54,373 bases of DNA from an uncultured Succiniclasticum sp. (GTDB lineage: Bacteria > Bacillota > Negativicutes > Acidaminococcales > Acidaminococcaceae), in contig CAJOKZ010000013.1 of NCBI GenBank assembly GCA_905235335.1, positions 1 through 54,373 on the forward strand, read 5' to 3'. Shown here piece by piece: positions 40,990-50,438 of the stretch (position 1 is the stretch's first letter; each line of letters begins with the position of its first letter). The notes under the pieces were generated by a model, which saw nothing but the letters and a program-made list of their open reading frames with translations, was not told the DNA's origin and did not search any database. Position numbers and translations under genes: made by a program.

Positions 40990-42669
40990 CTAAATACTTA
41001 CCTTTCCCTTTGTCACCTTATTCAAAACCACATTGCCAATCAGGACGATCAGCAGTATGATCACGGAAAGCACCGATGCGTTCTGCGTATCCGCATAGGT
41101 CTGCAGTTCATACAACAGTACACCCAGCGATTTTGTATCCGAGCCGTATAACAGGTTGGACATGGTCAGCTCATAAAAACTGGGCATAAAAATCAAGAAC
41201 CAGCCCGCAACAATGGACGGCGAAACAAGCGGGATAATGATATCCCAGCAAGTGCGGATCCAACTGGCGCCGGAGTTCAGCGCCGCTTCTTCCAGACTGA
41301 TGTGTACCTGGCTCAGGGAAGCCGCAATCGTGCGCACACTCATGGTCATATATTTGACCAGGTAAGAAACAATCAGTATCCACATGGTGGAATATAAATT
41401 CAAGCCGAAGTTTCCGGAAAAAGTAATAATCAGGGCCAGCGCAATGACGATGGAAGGCGTCGCGCCACCTAAAACCACCAGCAAGTCCGGGAGGCTCCGG
41501 CCCGCGATGTTTGTTTTGACGGAAAGATATGCCACAAACAGCGAAAGGACCGTCCCAATACAGGCTGCGATGATACCATAACCGATCGACCGCCAGATGC
41601 ATTCCATATACTGCGAACTGGTGATGACCGGGATCCATGCATCAATACCAAGGTTATCAAGGGAAAGCCCTTTGGACATACTTACAAGGAAGGATGTCAC
41701 CACAACGGAAGCCAGTGGCAGTACCACCGCCACAAAGGCATATCCTGCCACCAAGGCAAAGGCAGGCCATTTCCATTTGCCAAGCTCCACCGTATTGGGA
41801 CGGGTACTTTTACCGCTGATGGTGGTATAGTCTTTATGGCTTAACATCCAACTCATAAAAAACAACAAACCATTGGCAACAATCATCATGGATACCGAAA
41901 GGGCCGTAGCATCCCGGATCCCTTTTGCATCGCCCATATAGACGAAGGTCACAATGCGTGTCGTCATCACTTCGATATTGCCCGGCATCCCAACAATAGC
42001 GGGGATACCGAAACAGGATGCCGCTGCAATAAACACCAACAGTCCTCCCGCAACGATGGATGGCATCATCAGGGGCAGGGTCACGTCCCACAGCGTCTTC
42101 AGCGGGGATGACCCGGAAATGCGGGATGCCTCCTCCAACGTGGGATCCATCTTTTCCATTGCCCGGGAAATAGTGATGAAGGCAAAAGGAGAATAGAACA
42201 GTGTCAGAACCCAGGCCACGCCACCCATGGTGTATATGTCAAAGGGCGCTTTCTGCAGCCCGAAGATAAATTTCAAAAAATCATTCAGATAACCCACGCT
42301 CGGATTCAGGAGCTGGATCCAGGCAATGGCACCCACATATGGGGGAATCATATAACTGGCAACCAGGATCGTGCGAAACACTTTTCTGCCCGGCAAATCC
42401 GTCCTGCCCACCAGCCAGGCCATAGGAACAGTGATGGCAATGCTGGCTATCATCACGACCAGCGAAAGCTGTACCGTATTGGTCAGTGCCTGCCAGTTCA
42501 CCTTTTTACCATATACTTCTTTGTAGTTGCTGATATCAAAAACGCCTTCCACGAAGAGGCTGTCATAAATCAACACCAGCAACGGAAAGACGATAAAATA
42601 CAATAACAACAGCACGGAAACTGCAACGACAATAAATTTGCTGTCAAAACGCGGCAATGCTTTTTTCAC
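40990..42669 (-). CDS. fused two-domain ABC transporter permease (FbpB-like)
   Basis: 559 aa with two EAA-loop regions (EEASRISGSSPLKTLWDVTLPLMMPSI and EEAALNSGASWIRTCWDIIIPLVSPSI). Confidence 0.92.
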   Translation of the reverse strand: MKKALPRFDSKFIVVAVSVLLLLYFIVFPLLVLIYDSLFVEGVFDISNYKEVYGKKVNWQALTNTVQLSLVVMIASIAITVPMAWLVGRTDLPGRKVFRTILVASYMIPPYVGAIAWIQLLNPSVGYLNDFLKFIFGLQKAPFDIYTMGGVAWVLTLFYSPFAFITISRAMEKMDPTLEEASRISGSSPLKTLWDVTLPLMMPSIVAGGLLVFIAAASCFGIPAIVGMPGNIEVMTTRIVTFVYMGDAKGIRDATALSVSMMIVANGLLFFMSWMLSHKDYTTISGKSTRPNTVELGKWKWPAFALVAGYAFVAVVLPLASVVVTSFLVSMSKGLSLDNLGIDAWIPVITSSQYMECIWRSIGYGIIAACIGTVLSLFVAYLSVKTNIAGRSLPDLLVVLGGATPSIVIALALIITFSGNFGLNLYSTMWILIVSYLVKYMTMSVRTIAASLSQVHISLEEAALNSGASWIRTCWDIIIPLVSPSIVAGWFLIFMPSFYELTMSNLLYGSDTKSLGVLLYELQTYADTQNASVLSVIILLIVLIGNVVLNKVTKGKVSI

Positions 42670-42888
42670 TTCTGTTCCTTTCCCGGCACAGCCGGTGGAA
42701 ATCTGTCACAGGAAAACATAGGGATCACCGGCCCGGGGCACAACCTGCAGGCGCACTCCCTTACATTCAGTCAGGAAAAATCCGCACAGGTCAACCGATG
42801 CGGTATACGAATTCACTCTTTGTTAAATCGGTTACGGAACAGGTCCCGCAAGGAGCCTGCCCGTCCTGTAAAAAAACGGACTATACAG

Positions 42889-42926
42889 AAACTTACTGAA
42901 GCTGCCGAAATGACAGCTTCAGTAAG
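42889..42926 (-). terminator. rho-independent terminator-like hairpin
   Basis: CTTACTGAAGCTG..CAGCTTCAGTAAG. Confidence 0.65.
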
Positions 42927-43100
42927 CAATACCAAGTTGTACATGAATGACATAACGATGACAGGATTTGCATACGTTATCCGCTCACTTTAATCCAGTG
43001 TAACTGTCCGACAGCGAAACCGGGACGCTGTATCTGATCTATGCGTAACATATTTCATCCTGTTTGGGGATGCAATCATACTTCCCGTAACGTATATCCC

Positions 43101-44153
43101 TTATTCCATAACGATCGTACGGAATTTTTCTTTGATCTGGGCTTCATCCGTCGCAAGTTTTTCCCAGTTGACCTTAAGTGCAATCTTGTTCAGATCAGCC
43201 AGTTTCATATTGGATCCATGAGGCGGCTCCACATCGCTGCGGACCGAGTGCATCCAGCCGGCAGTAATCGCCTTCTGTCCCTCCGGTGTCAGCCACCAGT
43301 CAACCATTGCTTTGGCCGCTTCCGGATTTTTGGTAGTCTTGAGGATACCGATCGGCGAATTAATAAGGATGCAGCCTTCTTTCGGATAGCAGACCGCCAG
43401 CGGTTCCTTTTTGGTCTCCTGCAGTTTCAGGATATTTTCTTCTAAAATTACAGCCGCCATATATTCCCCAGTCAGTAATTTATTCTGGATGGCAGAGTTT
43501 CCCTCCTCCACGCGCAACCCGTTGGCTTTCAGCTTCTTAAAGTAGTCCCAGCCAAACCGGGAGTCATCCGCCATGGCTCCTACCATAACATAGGCCGTGC
43601 CGGAAAGCATCGGATTCGGCATTGCAATCTTCCCTTTATATTTCGGCAGGGTCAGGTCAGCCCAGCTGGTTGGAATATCTTCTTTGGCAAGTTTATCCTT
43701 ATTATAAGCGATGATCATGTTGAGGGTCCGTACCGGAAGCCAGGCGTAATCCTTATCGCTTTCCAGGATCACCTTCTCCAGTTCTTTGGATTTATGATTC
43801 AGCAACAGACCCTGTTTTTTCAGGGTAAGATAATACGAGGGATCGGCAACCATCAGCACGTCTGCCCCGATTTTGTTCGCCTTCACCTCGCCGGCAATCT
43901 TAGTTTTGATTTTTTCCGTCCCACCCTGGAACCAGTTCACCTTGACATTCGGCAAAGCTTTCGCGACACTCGGTTTGCTGTATTTGTCGATGATATCAGG
44001 ATACATTGAGGTGTACACCGTCACTTCCCCGGACGGTCCCTTTTTGGCATCACCGGCCGTCCCGGCCGCCTTCTTATCCCCGCCACCGCATCCCGCGGCC
44101 ATGACTGCGGCCATCGCCATCATCGCAACAGCACCCATCATTTTTTTGTTCAT
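43101..44153 (-). CDS. iron(III)-type ABC transporter substrate-binding lipoprotein
   Basis: Lipobox MAAGC; VTVYTSMYPDIIDKYSKPSVAKALPNVKVNWFQGGTEKIKTKIAGE. Confidence 0.88.
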   Translation of the reverse strand: MNKKMMGAVAMMAMAAVMAAGCGGGDKKAAGTAGDAKKGPSGEVTVYTSMYPDIIDKYSKPSVAKALPNVKVNWFQGGTEKIKTKIAGEVKANKIGADVLMVADPSYYLTLKKQGLLLNHKSKELEKVILESDKDYAWLPVRTLNMIIAYNKDKLAKEDIPTSWADLTLPKYKGKIAMPNPMLSGTAYVMVGAMADDSRFGWDYFKKLKANGLRVEEGNSAIQNKLLTGEYMAAVILEENILKLQETKKEPLAVCYPKEGCILINSPIGILKTTKNPEAAKAMVDWWLTPEGQKAITAGWMHSVRSDVEPPHGSNMKLADLNKIALKVNWEKLATDEAQIKEKFRTIVME

Positions 44154-44345
44154 ACTGACACCCTTCTTTCTTTAAATAAATAATATATTTACACTGCATC
44201 GTTTCGATAACTTTACATCACCAAATCAAATCCCCGAATGTCAACGAGTACAAAATGCTGTTCACAATCACATTAAACCAGGGCATCCGGTTCGATCCCG
44301 GAGACCGCAATTTAAACGGAATCCCTTGCTTGCGGTTTAGGGAAT

Positions 44346-45446
44346 CTACGTTTTTTCCTGCTTTGGAATAAACGGCACTTTCTTCCTTCCTTCGATCACA
44401 TGGCTGCGGAACGCTTCTTTGATCAGGCCTTCCTGTTCAGCCAGCTTTACCCAATCCATCTTTAGGGCATTCGGAAGCAGTGTCTTTAATTCCGGGGCCC
44501 CCGCCGGCGCCCTCATGTCGTCCCGGACGGAATGCATCCACTCTTTCAATACTGTTTCCTGCCCATCCCGGGAAAGCCACCAGTCGACAAGCGACTTGGC
44601 ACCTTCCGGATTTTTCGTCGATTTGAATATCGCTATCGGCGACGGTATGCAGATGATGCCGTCTGAAGGATACACCGCCTTCAGCGGCGCTTTTTTCTCA
44701 GCCACCCGACTGAGGACCTGCTCCTCAAGCAATATGGCCGCCACATAGTCCCCCTTCAGCAGTTTGTCCGGGATAACTGAGATGTCTTCTACACGAATTT
44801 CATTATCCTTCAGCTTGTCAAAAAATTCCCAGCCGTATTTATCAGCCAGCGCACCTGCGGCCACCAGCGCCGTGCCGGAAGTCATCGGGTCCGGCATTGC
44901 AATCTTCCCTTTCCACTTCTTACCGGTCAGATCCAGCCAGCTTTGGGGTGCCTCCGCTTCTTTCAATTTATCCTTGTTATAAGCGATGATCATTGTGCTG
45001 ACACGTACAGAAGCCCATGCGCCCTTTTCATCCTTATCCGTCAAAATTTTCTTGTATTCGGGGGAAACATAGTCCAGCAAAAGATTGTCTTTTTTTAGCT
45101 TCACGTAATAAGACGGATCGGCCGCCATCACGATATCAGCGTTGATTCTTTTTGATTGGATCTCATCGCCAAGCTGCCCTTTGATCTTTTCCTCCGGGGC
45201 TGCAAACCACCGCACGTTTAGCCCCGAAAACCTTTCAGCAATGCGCGGCTTGCTTATTGTTTCTATATTGTCCGGGTTCATGGAAGTATAAATCAGAACA
45301 TCCCCCGATATCTGCTTCGCCTCTTCTTTTTTGACCGGGGTTTTCTGTTCCCCTCCACAGCCCAAAACAGCAAGCAGCAATACCATCCCCGGCAATACCG
45401 CCACAGCCTTCCATTTTTTGCCTGCCATGCGCCCCGACCCCCTCAA
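44346..45446 (-). CDS. iron(III)-type ABC transporter substrate-binding lipoprotein (paralog)
   Basis: Lipobox AVLGC; VLIYTSMNPDNIETISKPRIAERFSGLNVRWFAAPEEKIKGQLGDE, closely similar to 43101..44153. Confidence 0.88.
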   Translation of the reverse strand: MRGSGRMAGKKWKAVAVLPGMVLLLAVLGCGGEQKTPVKKEEAKQISGDVLIYTSMNPDNIETISKPRIAERFSGLNVRWFAAPEEKIKGQLGDEIQSKRINADIVMAADPSYYVKLKKDNLLLDYVSPEYKKILTDKDEKGAWASVRVSTMIIAYNKDKLKEAEAPQSWLDLTGKKWKGKIAMPDPMTSGTALVAAGALADKYGWEFFDKLKDNEIRVEDISVIPDKLLKGDYVAAILLEEQVLSRVAEKKAPLKAVYPSDGIICIPSPIAIFKSTKNPEGAKSLVDWWLSRDGQETVLKEWMHSVRDDMRAPAGAPELKTLLPNALKMDWVKLAEQEGLIKEAFRSHVIEGRKKVPFIPKQEKT

Positions 45447-45616
45447 GTCCTCAGATCATTACATTACGGTCTTTTTTCTCTGCGAAACCAATAATCAATA
45501 ATATGGAAATTTTTTCTACTTAAATTATATCATTTCAGTTTTTTCTATACAACGCAAAATTTTTTCATAAACGTACGCAAGGCTACATTTAAGCTCATTG
45601 AACCAACCGTTTCTTG

Positions 45617-46735
45617 TCATTTTGCAAAAATGTTGATCTCCCAATCCGGCACATAAGGGTGTTTTCGCAGGTATAACCTGTATTTCGGCTGCAACTTCCA
45701 TAAAAAAAGTGGCAGGACAAATATATCTTTATCATGATGGTACGCTGCTACCAGCAGCTTCGGCAGGATCCCCTTCCCATCTGCTGTCAGATGACCTTTA
45801 GCGCCTTCCAGCGCTTCTTTTTCCACACCCTCCACATCAAATTTCATATAATCCGCATGCTCATCCCCCAGAAGCCGGTCTACCGAAACAACCCCAGCGA
45901 TTTGTGTTTTAACTTTTTTGTGCCGCTGCAGGCGGGATTTCTGGCCGGCTTTCCAGAACGTGGACTGCCGACCTCCGTTCCCCGTCAGTTCCAGCTCGCC
46001 GGCACTATTCCACACACCAGCCTGCAGGCAGCAGATATTTTCGATTTTATTTTCTTCGACGAATGTTGTCAGTTTTTTAAAATTTTTGGAATCCGGTTCC
46101 ACCGCATAAATTTTTTTATACCGGCGCTGCGACAGATCCAAAAACTCCTGAACAGTATCACCATCATAAGCGCCCAAATCTACATAAAGTTCCCCGGAAC
46201 CGAAGGGAAAAAGTTCACGAATGTCCGCCCCCCGGTCCGTGACACAATGCCATAAATACGAGAGTTTTCCACTGATCCGGTAATTTAGTATGTCTGCAAA
46301 CACATTCCGCGAAGTTTCATCTGCCAGACCCTCATAGACCTGCTGCAGTTCTGCCTCATAAGTATCCAGCCAGGCCGGTGTCACCGCTTCATCATCGGCA
46401 AAGACCGGAACATGGGGAGCATAGGTTTCGTGGATCCGGGCCAGCTCGTAAAACCGGTCCATCACGTCTTCCCGTTCACTGGCAAACGCTATCAGGACGA
46501 TCAGGGGCTCCCGGGCCCTAAGCAATTCGCTGAATTTTCGCACGGCAAATCCGCGGAACCGCTGTCCCCGCACAAATTCATCACTGGCAAATATACCGGC
46601 AACCGCAATATTTTCTTCCGCAAGGCGGTCAATGACTTTGTCAGCCCCATCGCCAGTACCGTACAGAACCACCGGCTTCCCTGCGGTTTTTAAATAATCC
46701 CAAAGCGTTTGTTTTTCTTTGATAAACGCCAGCAT
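45617..46735 (-). CDS. FkbM family methyltransferase with N-terminal Rossmann-like domain
   Basis: VVLYGTGDGADKVIDRL N-terminus; YVDLGAYDGDTVQEFL...YAVEPDSKNFKKL...DYMKFDVEGVEKEALEGA. Confidence 0.82.
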   Translation of the reverse strand: MLAFIKEKQTLWDYLKTAGKPVVLYGTGDGADKVIDRLAEENIAVAGIFASDEFVRGQRFRGFAVRKFSELLRAREPLIVLIAFASEREDVMDRFYELARIHETYAPHVPVFADDEAVTPAWLDTYEAELQQVYEGLADETSRNVFADILNYRISGKLSYLWHCVTDRGADIRELFPFGSGELYVDLGAYDGDTVQEFLDLSQRRYKKIYAVEPDSKNFKKLTTFVEENKIENICCLQAGVWNSAGELELTGNGGRQSTFWKAGQKSRLQRHKKVKTQIAGVVSVDRLLGDEHADYMKFDVEGVEKEALEGAKGHLTADGKGILPKLLVAAYHHDKDIFVLPLFLWKLQPKYRLYLRKHPYVPDWEINIFAK

Positions 46736-46946
46736 ACAACGCCTCCGTCATTTTCTTTGCCGGCAGTCCTGGCCGGACCGCGGCAATGCAACTGATCTTT
46801 TTATTATTATAACACCCTTCCTGCTGTCTTTCATCCGAAACCATACCACAGTTTTAATCTGGTCCATCAGGAGAGTATCCATTTCACGCCAACTATTATT
46901 GCTTGCATCATGAATATTATGATGTTAAAATAAAAAATAAAAAGTC

Positions 46947-47044
46947 CGCATCGTATGGCGATGCGCTGCTGTTTATGTTCCCGGGCCTTGCATAAGGCGC
47001 AGCATTTGGCAACAGCAGTTCCTGCTTCCATGTATCCCCATGGA
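46947..47044 (+). promoter_or_regulatory. candidate structured 5' leader of the DtxR-family gene
   Basis: CGCATCG/CGATGCG, CTGCTGTT/AACAGCAG enclosing GCCTT/AAGGC, then TCCATG/CATGGA, all upstream of the ATG at 47086. Confidence 0.35.
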
Positions 47045-47085
47045 AACAAATCAATCATGCTTCTCAAAAAAGGACGGAAATTATC

Positions 47086-47463
47086 ATGGCACTTTTGGAA
47101 TCTGGTGAAAATTACCTGGAAACCATCCTGATACTGCAACAGCGTAATGGTAACGTGCGCTCCATCGACATTGCTGCGGAAATGAATTTCTCCAAGCCCA
47201 GCGTGTCCCGGGCGATGAGCATCCTGAAAAAGACCGGTTACATTATCATGAATCCGGACGGGCGGATCGTATTGACGGAAAACGGGTTAAAGAAAGCCGC
47301 CTCCGTACTGGACAGGCATAAGACGCTGACTGTCTTTCTGACCGACATCTTGAATGTGCCCCTCGACATCGCAGAAAAAGATGCCTGCCGCATCGAACAT
47401 ATCATCAGTCCCATTACCTTCGCCGGTATTAAAAAGATAGTGGCAGAAAATAAAAAAGGCTGA
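47086..47463 (+). CDS. DtxR/MntR family metal-dependent transcriptional regulator
   Basis: ENYLETILILQQRNGNVRSIDIAAEMNFSKPSVSRAMSILKKTGYI wHTH; DACRIEHIIS dimerisation/metal region. Confidence 0.88.
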   Translation: MALLESGENYLETILILQQRNGNVRSIDIAAEMNFSKPSVSRAMSILKKTGYIIMNPDGRIVLTENGLKKAASVLDRHKTLTVFLTDILNVPLDIAEKDACRIEHIISPITFAGIKKIVAENKKG

Positions 47464-47521
47464 CACGGTTATGGATAATCGCATAGAAAGCATAGAAAGA
47501 ATACAAAGAACAGTACTGTCA

Positions 47522-47553
47522 GAAATCGCAGCTAATAGCTGCGATTTCGTTTT
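47522..47553 (+). terminator. rho-independent terminator
   Basis: GAAATCGCAGCTAATAGCTGCGATTTCGTTTTATT. Confidence 0.8.
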
Positions 47554-47711
47554 ATTAAGATAATTAATTTTATTAACAATATTTACTATTTGTATTGATT
47601 TTTCAGCTGCTAGGGTTTATAATTTTAATGGCTGATGGCTAAAACCTGCAGAACGCCTGGCTGCAGTTCTTCAGCCTGCCGCCAATATATAAATGAAAGA
47701 GGTAATTTATC

Positions 47712-48734
47712 ATGAAAAAAGCCGGCAAAATTATGACATCTCTGGCCCTGTCCGTCGCATGCATGGCATTTGCGATCCCCGGATACGCTGCCTACACCCT
47801 GAGTGAAGAAGTAAAAGCCCCGACCCCTGCCCTGAAACAGGCAGCTGAAATCGGCGTCCGGGTCTTCAACAACGAAGCGCTGCAGAACCTTCCTGACAAG
47901 GATGCCATGGTAGTTATGTGCTTCGGTACCACCTATAAAGATTCCCGTGAAAAAACCATCAACCCAACCATCGCGGCAATCCAAAAAGCGCTCCCGAATG
48001 TTAAGGTCGTTACTGCTTATACCTCTCACATTATCGTTGACCGCGTAAAAGCCAAAGAAGGCCTGGACATCCCTACCCCGGAAAAAGCTTTGGAACAGTT
48101 AAAAGCGGAAGGATATACAAGGGTAGCCCTGGCCACCCTTGACGTAATTCCCGGCATGGAATATGATTATGATACAGCCATTTATCGCCTGTATCGCGAC
48201 CAGTTCAAGAAAATGACCATGGGACTGCCCCTGATGTACTGGCAGGGACAGGAAGACCAGCGGGATGATGTAAAGGCTACCGCAGAAGCACTGGCTACTC
48301 AGTTCCCGAAACTCGGTAAACAGGATGCCGTTCTGGTTATGGCCCACGGCACTCCCCATCCGGCCAATGCGTATTATTCCGTAGTACAGGACCGTTTCAA
48401 CGGACTGGAAAAAGGCAATATCCATATTTATAGCGTTGAAGGCTGGCCTTCCCTGGAAGATATAATCCCCAAACTGAAAGCAGACAAAGTTAAGAACGTG
48501 ACCCTGATGCCCATGATGATGGTTGCCGGGGACCATGCCAACAATGACATGGCAGGCGACGAGGAAGATTCCCATAAAGTCATCCTGCAAAAAGAGGGTA
48601 TCAAGGTGACCCCGTACATTCATGGCTTAGGCGAAAACGAAGCGGTCCGCAAATTATATGTAGACCGCGCGCTGGAAAGCTGGAATGCCCTGGAAAATGC
48701 TGCGGAAGGAAAAACCGGCGGCATGAACCACTGA
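47712..48734 (+). CDS. cbiK: exported CbiK-like anaerobic (sirohydrochlorin) cobaltochelatase family protein
   Basis: Signal peptide MKKAGKIMTSLALSVACMAFAIPGYA; VVMCFGTTYKDSREKTI, MAHGTPHPANAYYSVVQ, LMPMMMVAGDHANNDMAG. Confidence 0.88.
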   Translation: MKKAGKIMTSLALSVACMAFAIPGYAAYTLSEEVKAPTPALKQAAEIGVRVFNNEALQNLPDKDAMVVMCFGTTYKDSREKTINPTIAAIQKALPNVKVVTAYTSHIIVDRVKAKEGLDIPTPEKALEQLKAEGYTRVALATLDVIPGMEYDYDTAIYRLYRDQFKKMTMGLPLMYWQGQEDQRDDVKATAEALATQFPKLGKQDAVLVMAHGTPHPANAYYSVVQDRFNGLEKGNIHIYSVEGWPSLEDIIPKLKADKVKNVTLMPMMMVAGDHANNDMAGDEEDSHKVILQKEGIKVTPYIHGLGENEAVRKLYVDRALESWNALENAAEGKTGGMNH

Positions 48735-48807
48735 CGGGCCAACGATTCGGCATTACAAAAGGACGCTTTCGGGCGTCCTTTTTTTACAATGCGAAAGGAT
48801 CAGCGAG

Positions 48808-49680
48808 ATGATCGAAATCAAAAACCTCCGGAAAACATTTCCCCACAAAGACACAAAAAATAAAAAAACAGAAAAAGTTGCCGTGGAAAACCTGTCCCTT
48901 ACGATCAGGAGCGGTGAAATTTTTGGTCTGCTGGGGCCCAACGGAGCCGGAAAAACGACGACCATCCGCATGTTGACCATGCTGACCCGCCCCTCGGGCG
49001 GCGAAATCCTTTACGATGGAAAACGGATCAATGACGCGGAGGAAGCCATCGCCATCAGGCAAATGATCGGTGTGGTTCCCCAGAACCTGAATTTTGACCA
49101 GGACCTGACTGTAGGCGAGAACCTGGAACTCCACGCAAGGCTGTACCACATGGGCCGCGAAGAGCGAGAATCGCGCATCCGGGAACTGCTGGAATACACG
49201 GAGCTGCAAAATGTAATCAACGAAGGGGTTCGCCAGCTTTCCGGCGGAATGAAACGGAGACTGCTGATTGCCCGGGCCCTGATCCACAGACCAAAGATCC
49301 TGTTCCTGGACGAGCCGACCGTGGCGCTGGATCCCCAAGTACGCCGGCGCATATGGGAGCTGATCCGGCGGCTTGCAAACGAAGGCGCTACCATCCTTAT
49401 CACAACCCATTACATTGAAGAAGCTGAAGAGCTCTGCGACCGTGTCGCCATCATGAACAAAGGACAGCTTATCGGAGTGGATACACCGCAGAATTTTATC
49501 GCAAAACTGGGCAGGTACGTGGTAGAGTGGCGCAAGGAAGCCCGGCGGGAATTCCGTCTTTTCGAAGGGCATGAGGAGGCCCGGCGCTTTATAGGCACAG
49601 TCGAAACAGCCGCGTCCATCCGGAAAGCAAACTTGGAAGATGTATTCATCGAACTGACCGGACGGAAGGAGGGGCTCTGA
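48808..49680 (+). CDS. ABC-2 type transporter ATP-binding protein
   Basis: LLGPNGAGKTTTIRMLTML Walker A, LSGGMKRRLLIARALIHRPKILFLDEPTVALDP. Confidence 0.93.
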   Translation: MIEIKNLRKTFPHKDTKNKKTEKVAVENLSLTIRSGEIFGLLGPNGAGKTTTIRMLTMLTRPSGGEILYDGKRINDAEEAIAIRQMIGVVPQNLNFDQDLTVGENLELHARLYHMGREERESRIRELLEYTELQNVINEGVRQLSGGMKRRLLIARALIHRPKILFLDEPTVALDPQVRRRIWELIRRLANEGATILITTHYIEEAEELCDRVAIMNKGQLIGVDTPQNFIAKLGRYVVEWRKEARREFRLFEGHEEARRFIGTVETAASIRKANLEDVFIELTGRKEGL

Positions 49681-50420
49681 TGCTGACAGATATCTGGACT
49701 GTTTTCTGGCGGGACTGGGTGGTGCTGCGGCACCGCATGACCGCTTTTCTTCTTTCCCGCATGGTAGCGCCACTTCTATACCTTGTAGCTTTTGGCTGGG
49801 GACTGGGACGGAGCATCCAGACCGGGGACGGCTCATCATACATCGACTTCCTGATACCCGGTATTTTGGCTTTAAATTCCATGAACATCAGCTTCAACAG
49901 CATTACACCGGTTCACGCAGAACGCGTCTACCACAAAAGCATCGAAGAATACATCATCGCGCCCATCCGTCCTTACTCGTTTGTAATCGGCAAGGTGCTG
50001 GCCGCTGTGTTGCGGGGGATGATCTCCTCTGCCGTCATCATCGTCCTCGCCTTTGCTTTCGGCGCGCATTTTTCCATCACACCCCTGTTCTTACTGGTTC
50101 TGATACTTAACTGTGCTATCTTTGCAGAAATCAGCTTTGCAGCCTGCATGTTCCTCAGCACCTACGAACAGATGGGGCAAGTCAACACCTATGTCCTTTT
50201 ACCCATGTCCTTTTTATGTGGCACCTTTTTTTCTACCCGGGCGCTGCCTGACGCGCTGCGGTTTTTTATCGAATGCCTGCCCCTCACCCACACCAGCACC
50301 CTGTTGCGTGGTATCGGCAGCAGCAGCGAAATCTCTCTTTGGTCTGTAGCCGTCCTGTTGTTATATCTCATCATCGTGTTCATCATTGACGGCCAGGCTT
50401 TTATAAAATTAAGACAGTAA
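49680..50420 (+). CDS. ABC-2 type transporter permease
   Basis: FLIPGILALNSMNISFNSITPVHAERVYHKSIEEYIIAPI...; six hydrophobic segments; overlaps the ATPase stop. Confidence 0.9.
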   Translation: MLTDIWTVFWRDWVVLRHRMTAFLLSRMVAPLLYLVAFGWGLGRSIQTGDGSSYIDFLIPGILALNSMNISFNSITPVHAERVYHKSIEEYIIAPIRPYSFVIGKVLAAVLRGMISSAVIIVLAFAFGAHFSITPLFLLVLILNCAIFAEISFAACMFLSTYEQMGQVNTYVLLPMSFLCGTFFSTRALPDALRFFIECLPLTHTSTLLRGIGSSSEISLWSVAVLLLYLIIVFIIDGQAFIKLRQ

Positions 50421-50438
50421 TAAGGAAGTGTTTACACA

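Noticed and set aside
47564-47576. TTAATTTTATTAA palindrome upstream of cbiK, considered as a DtxR/Fur operator
   Set aside because: Too short and AT-rich to separate from background; not matching a consensus I can defend
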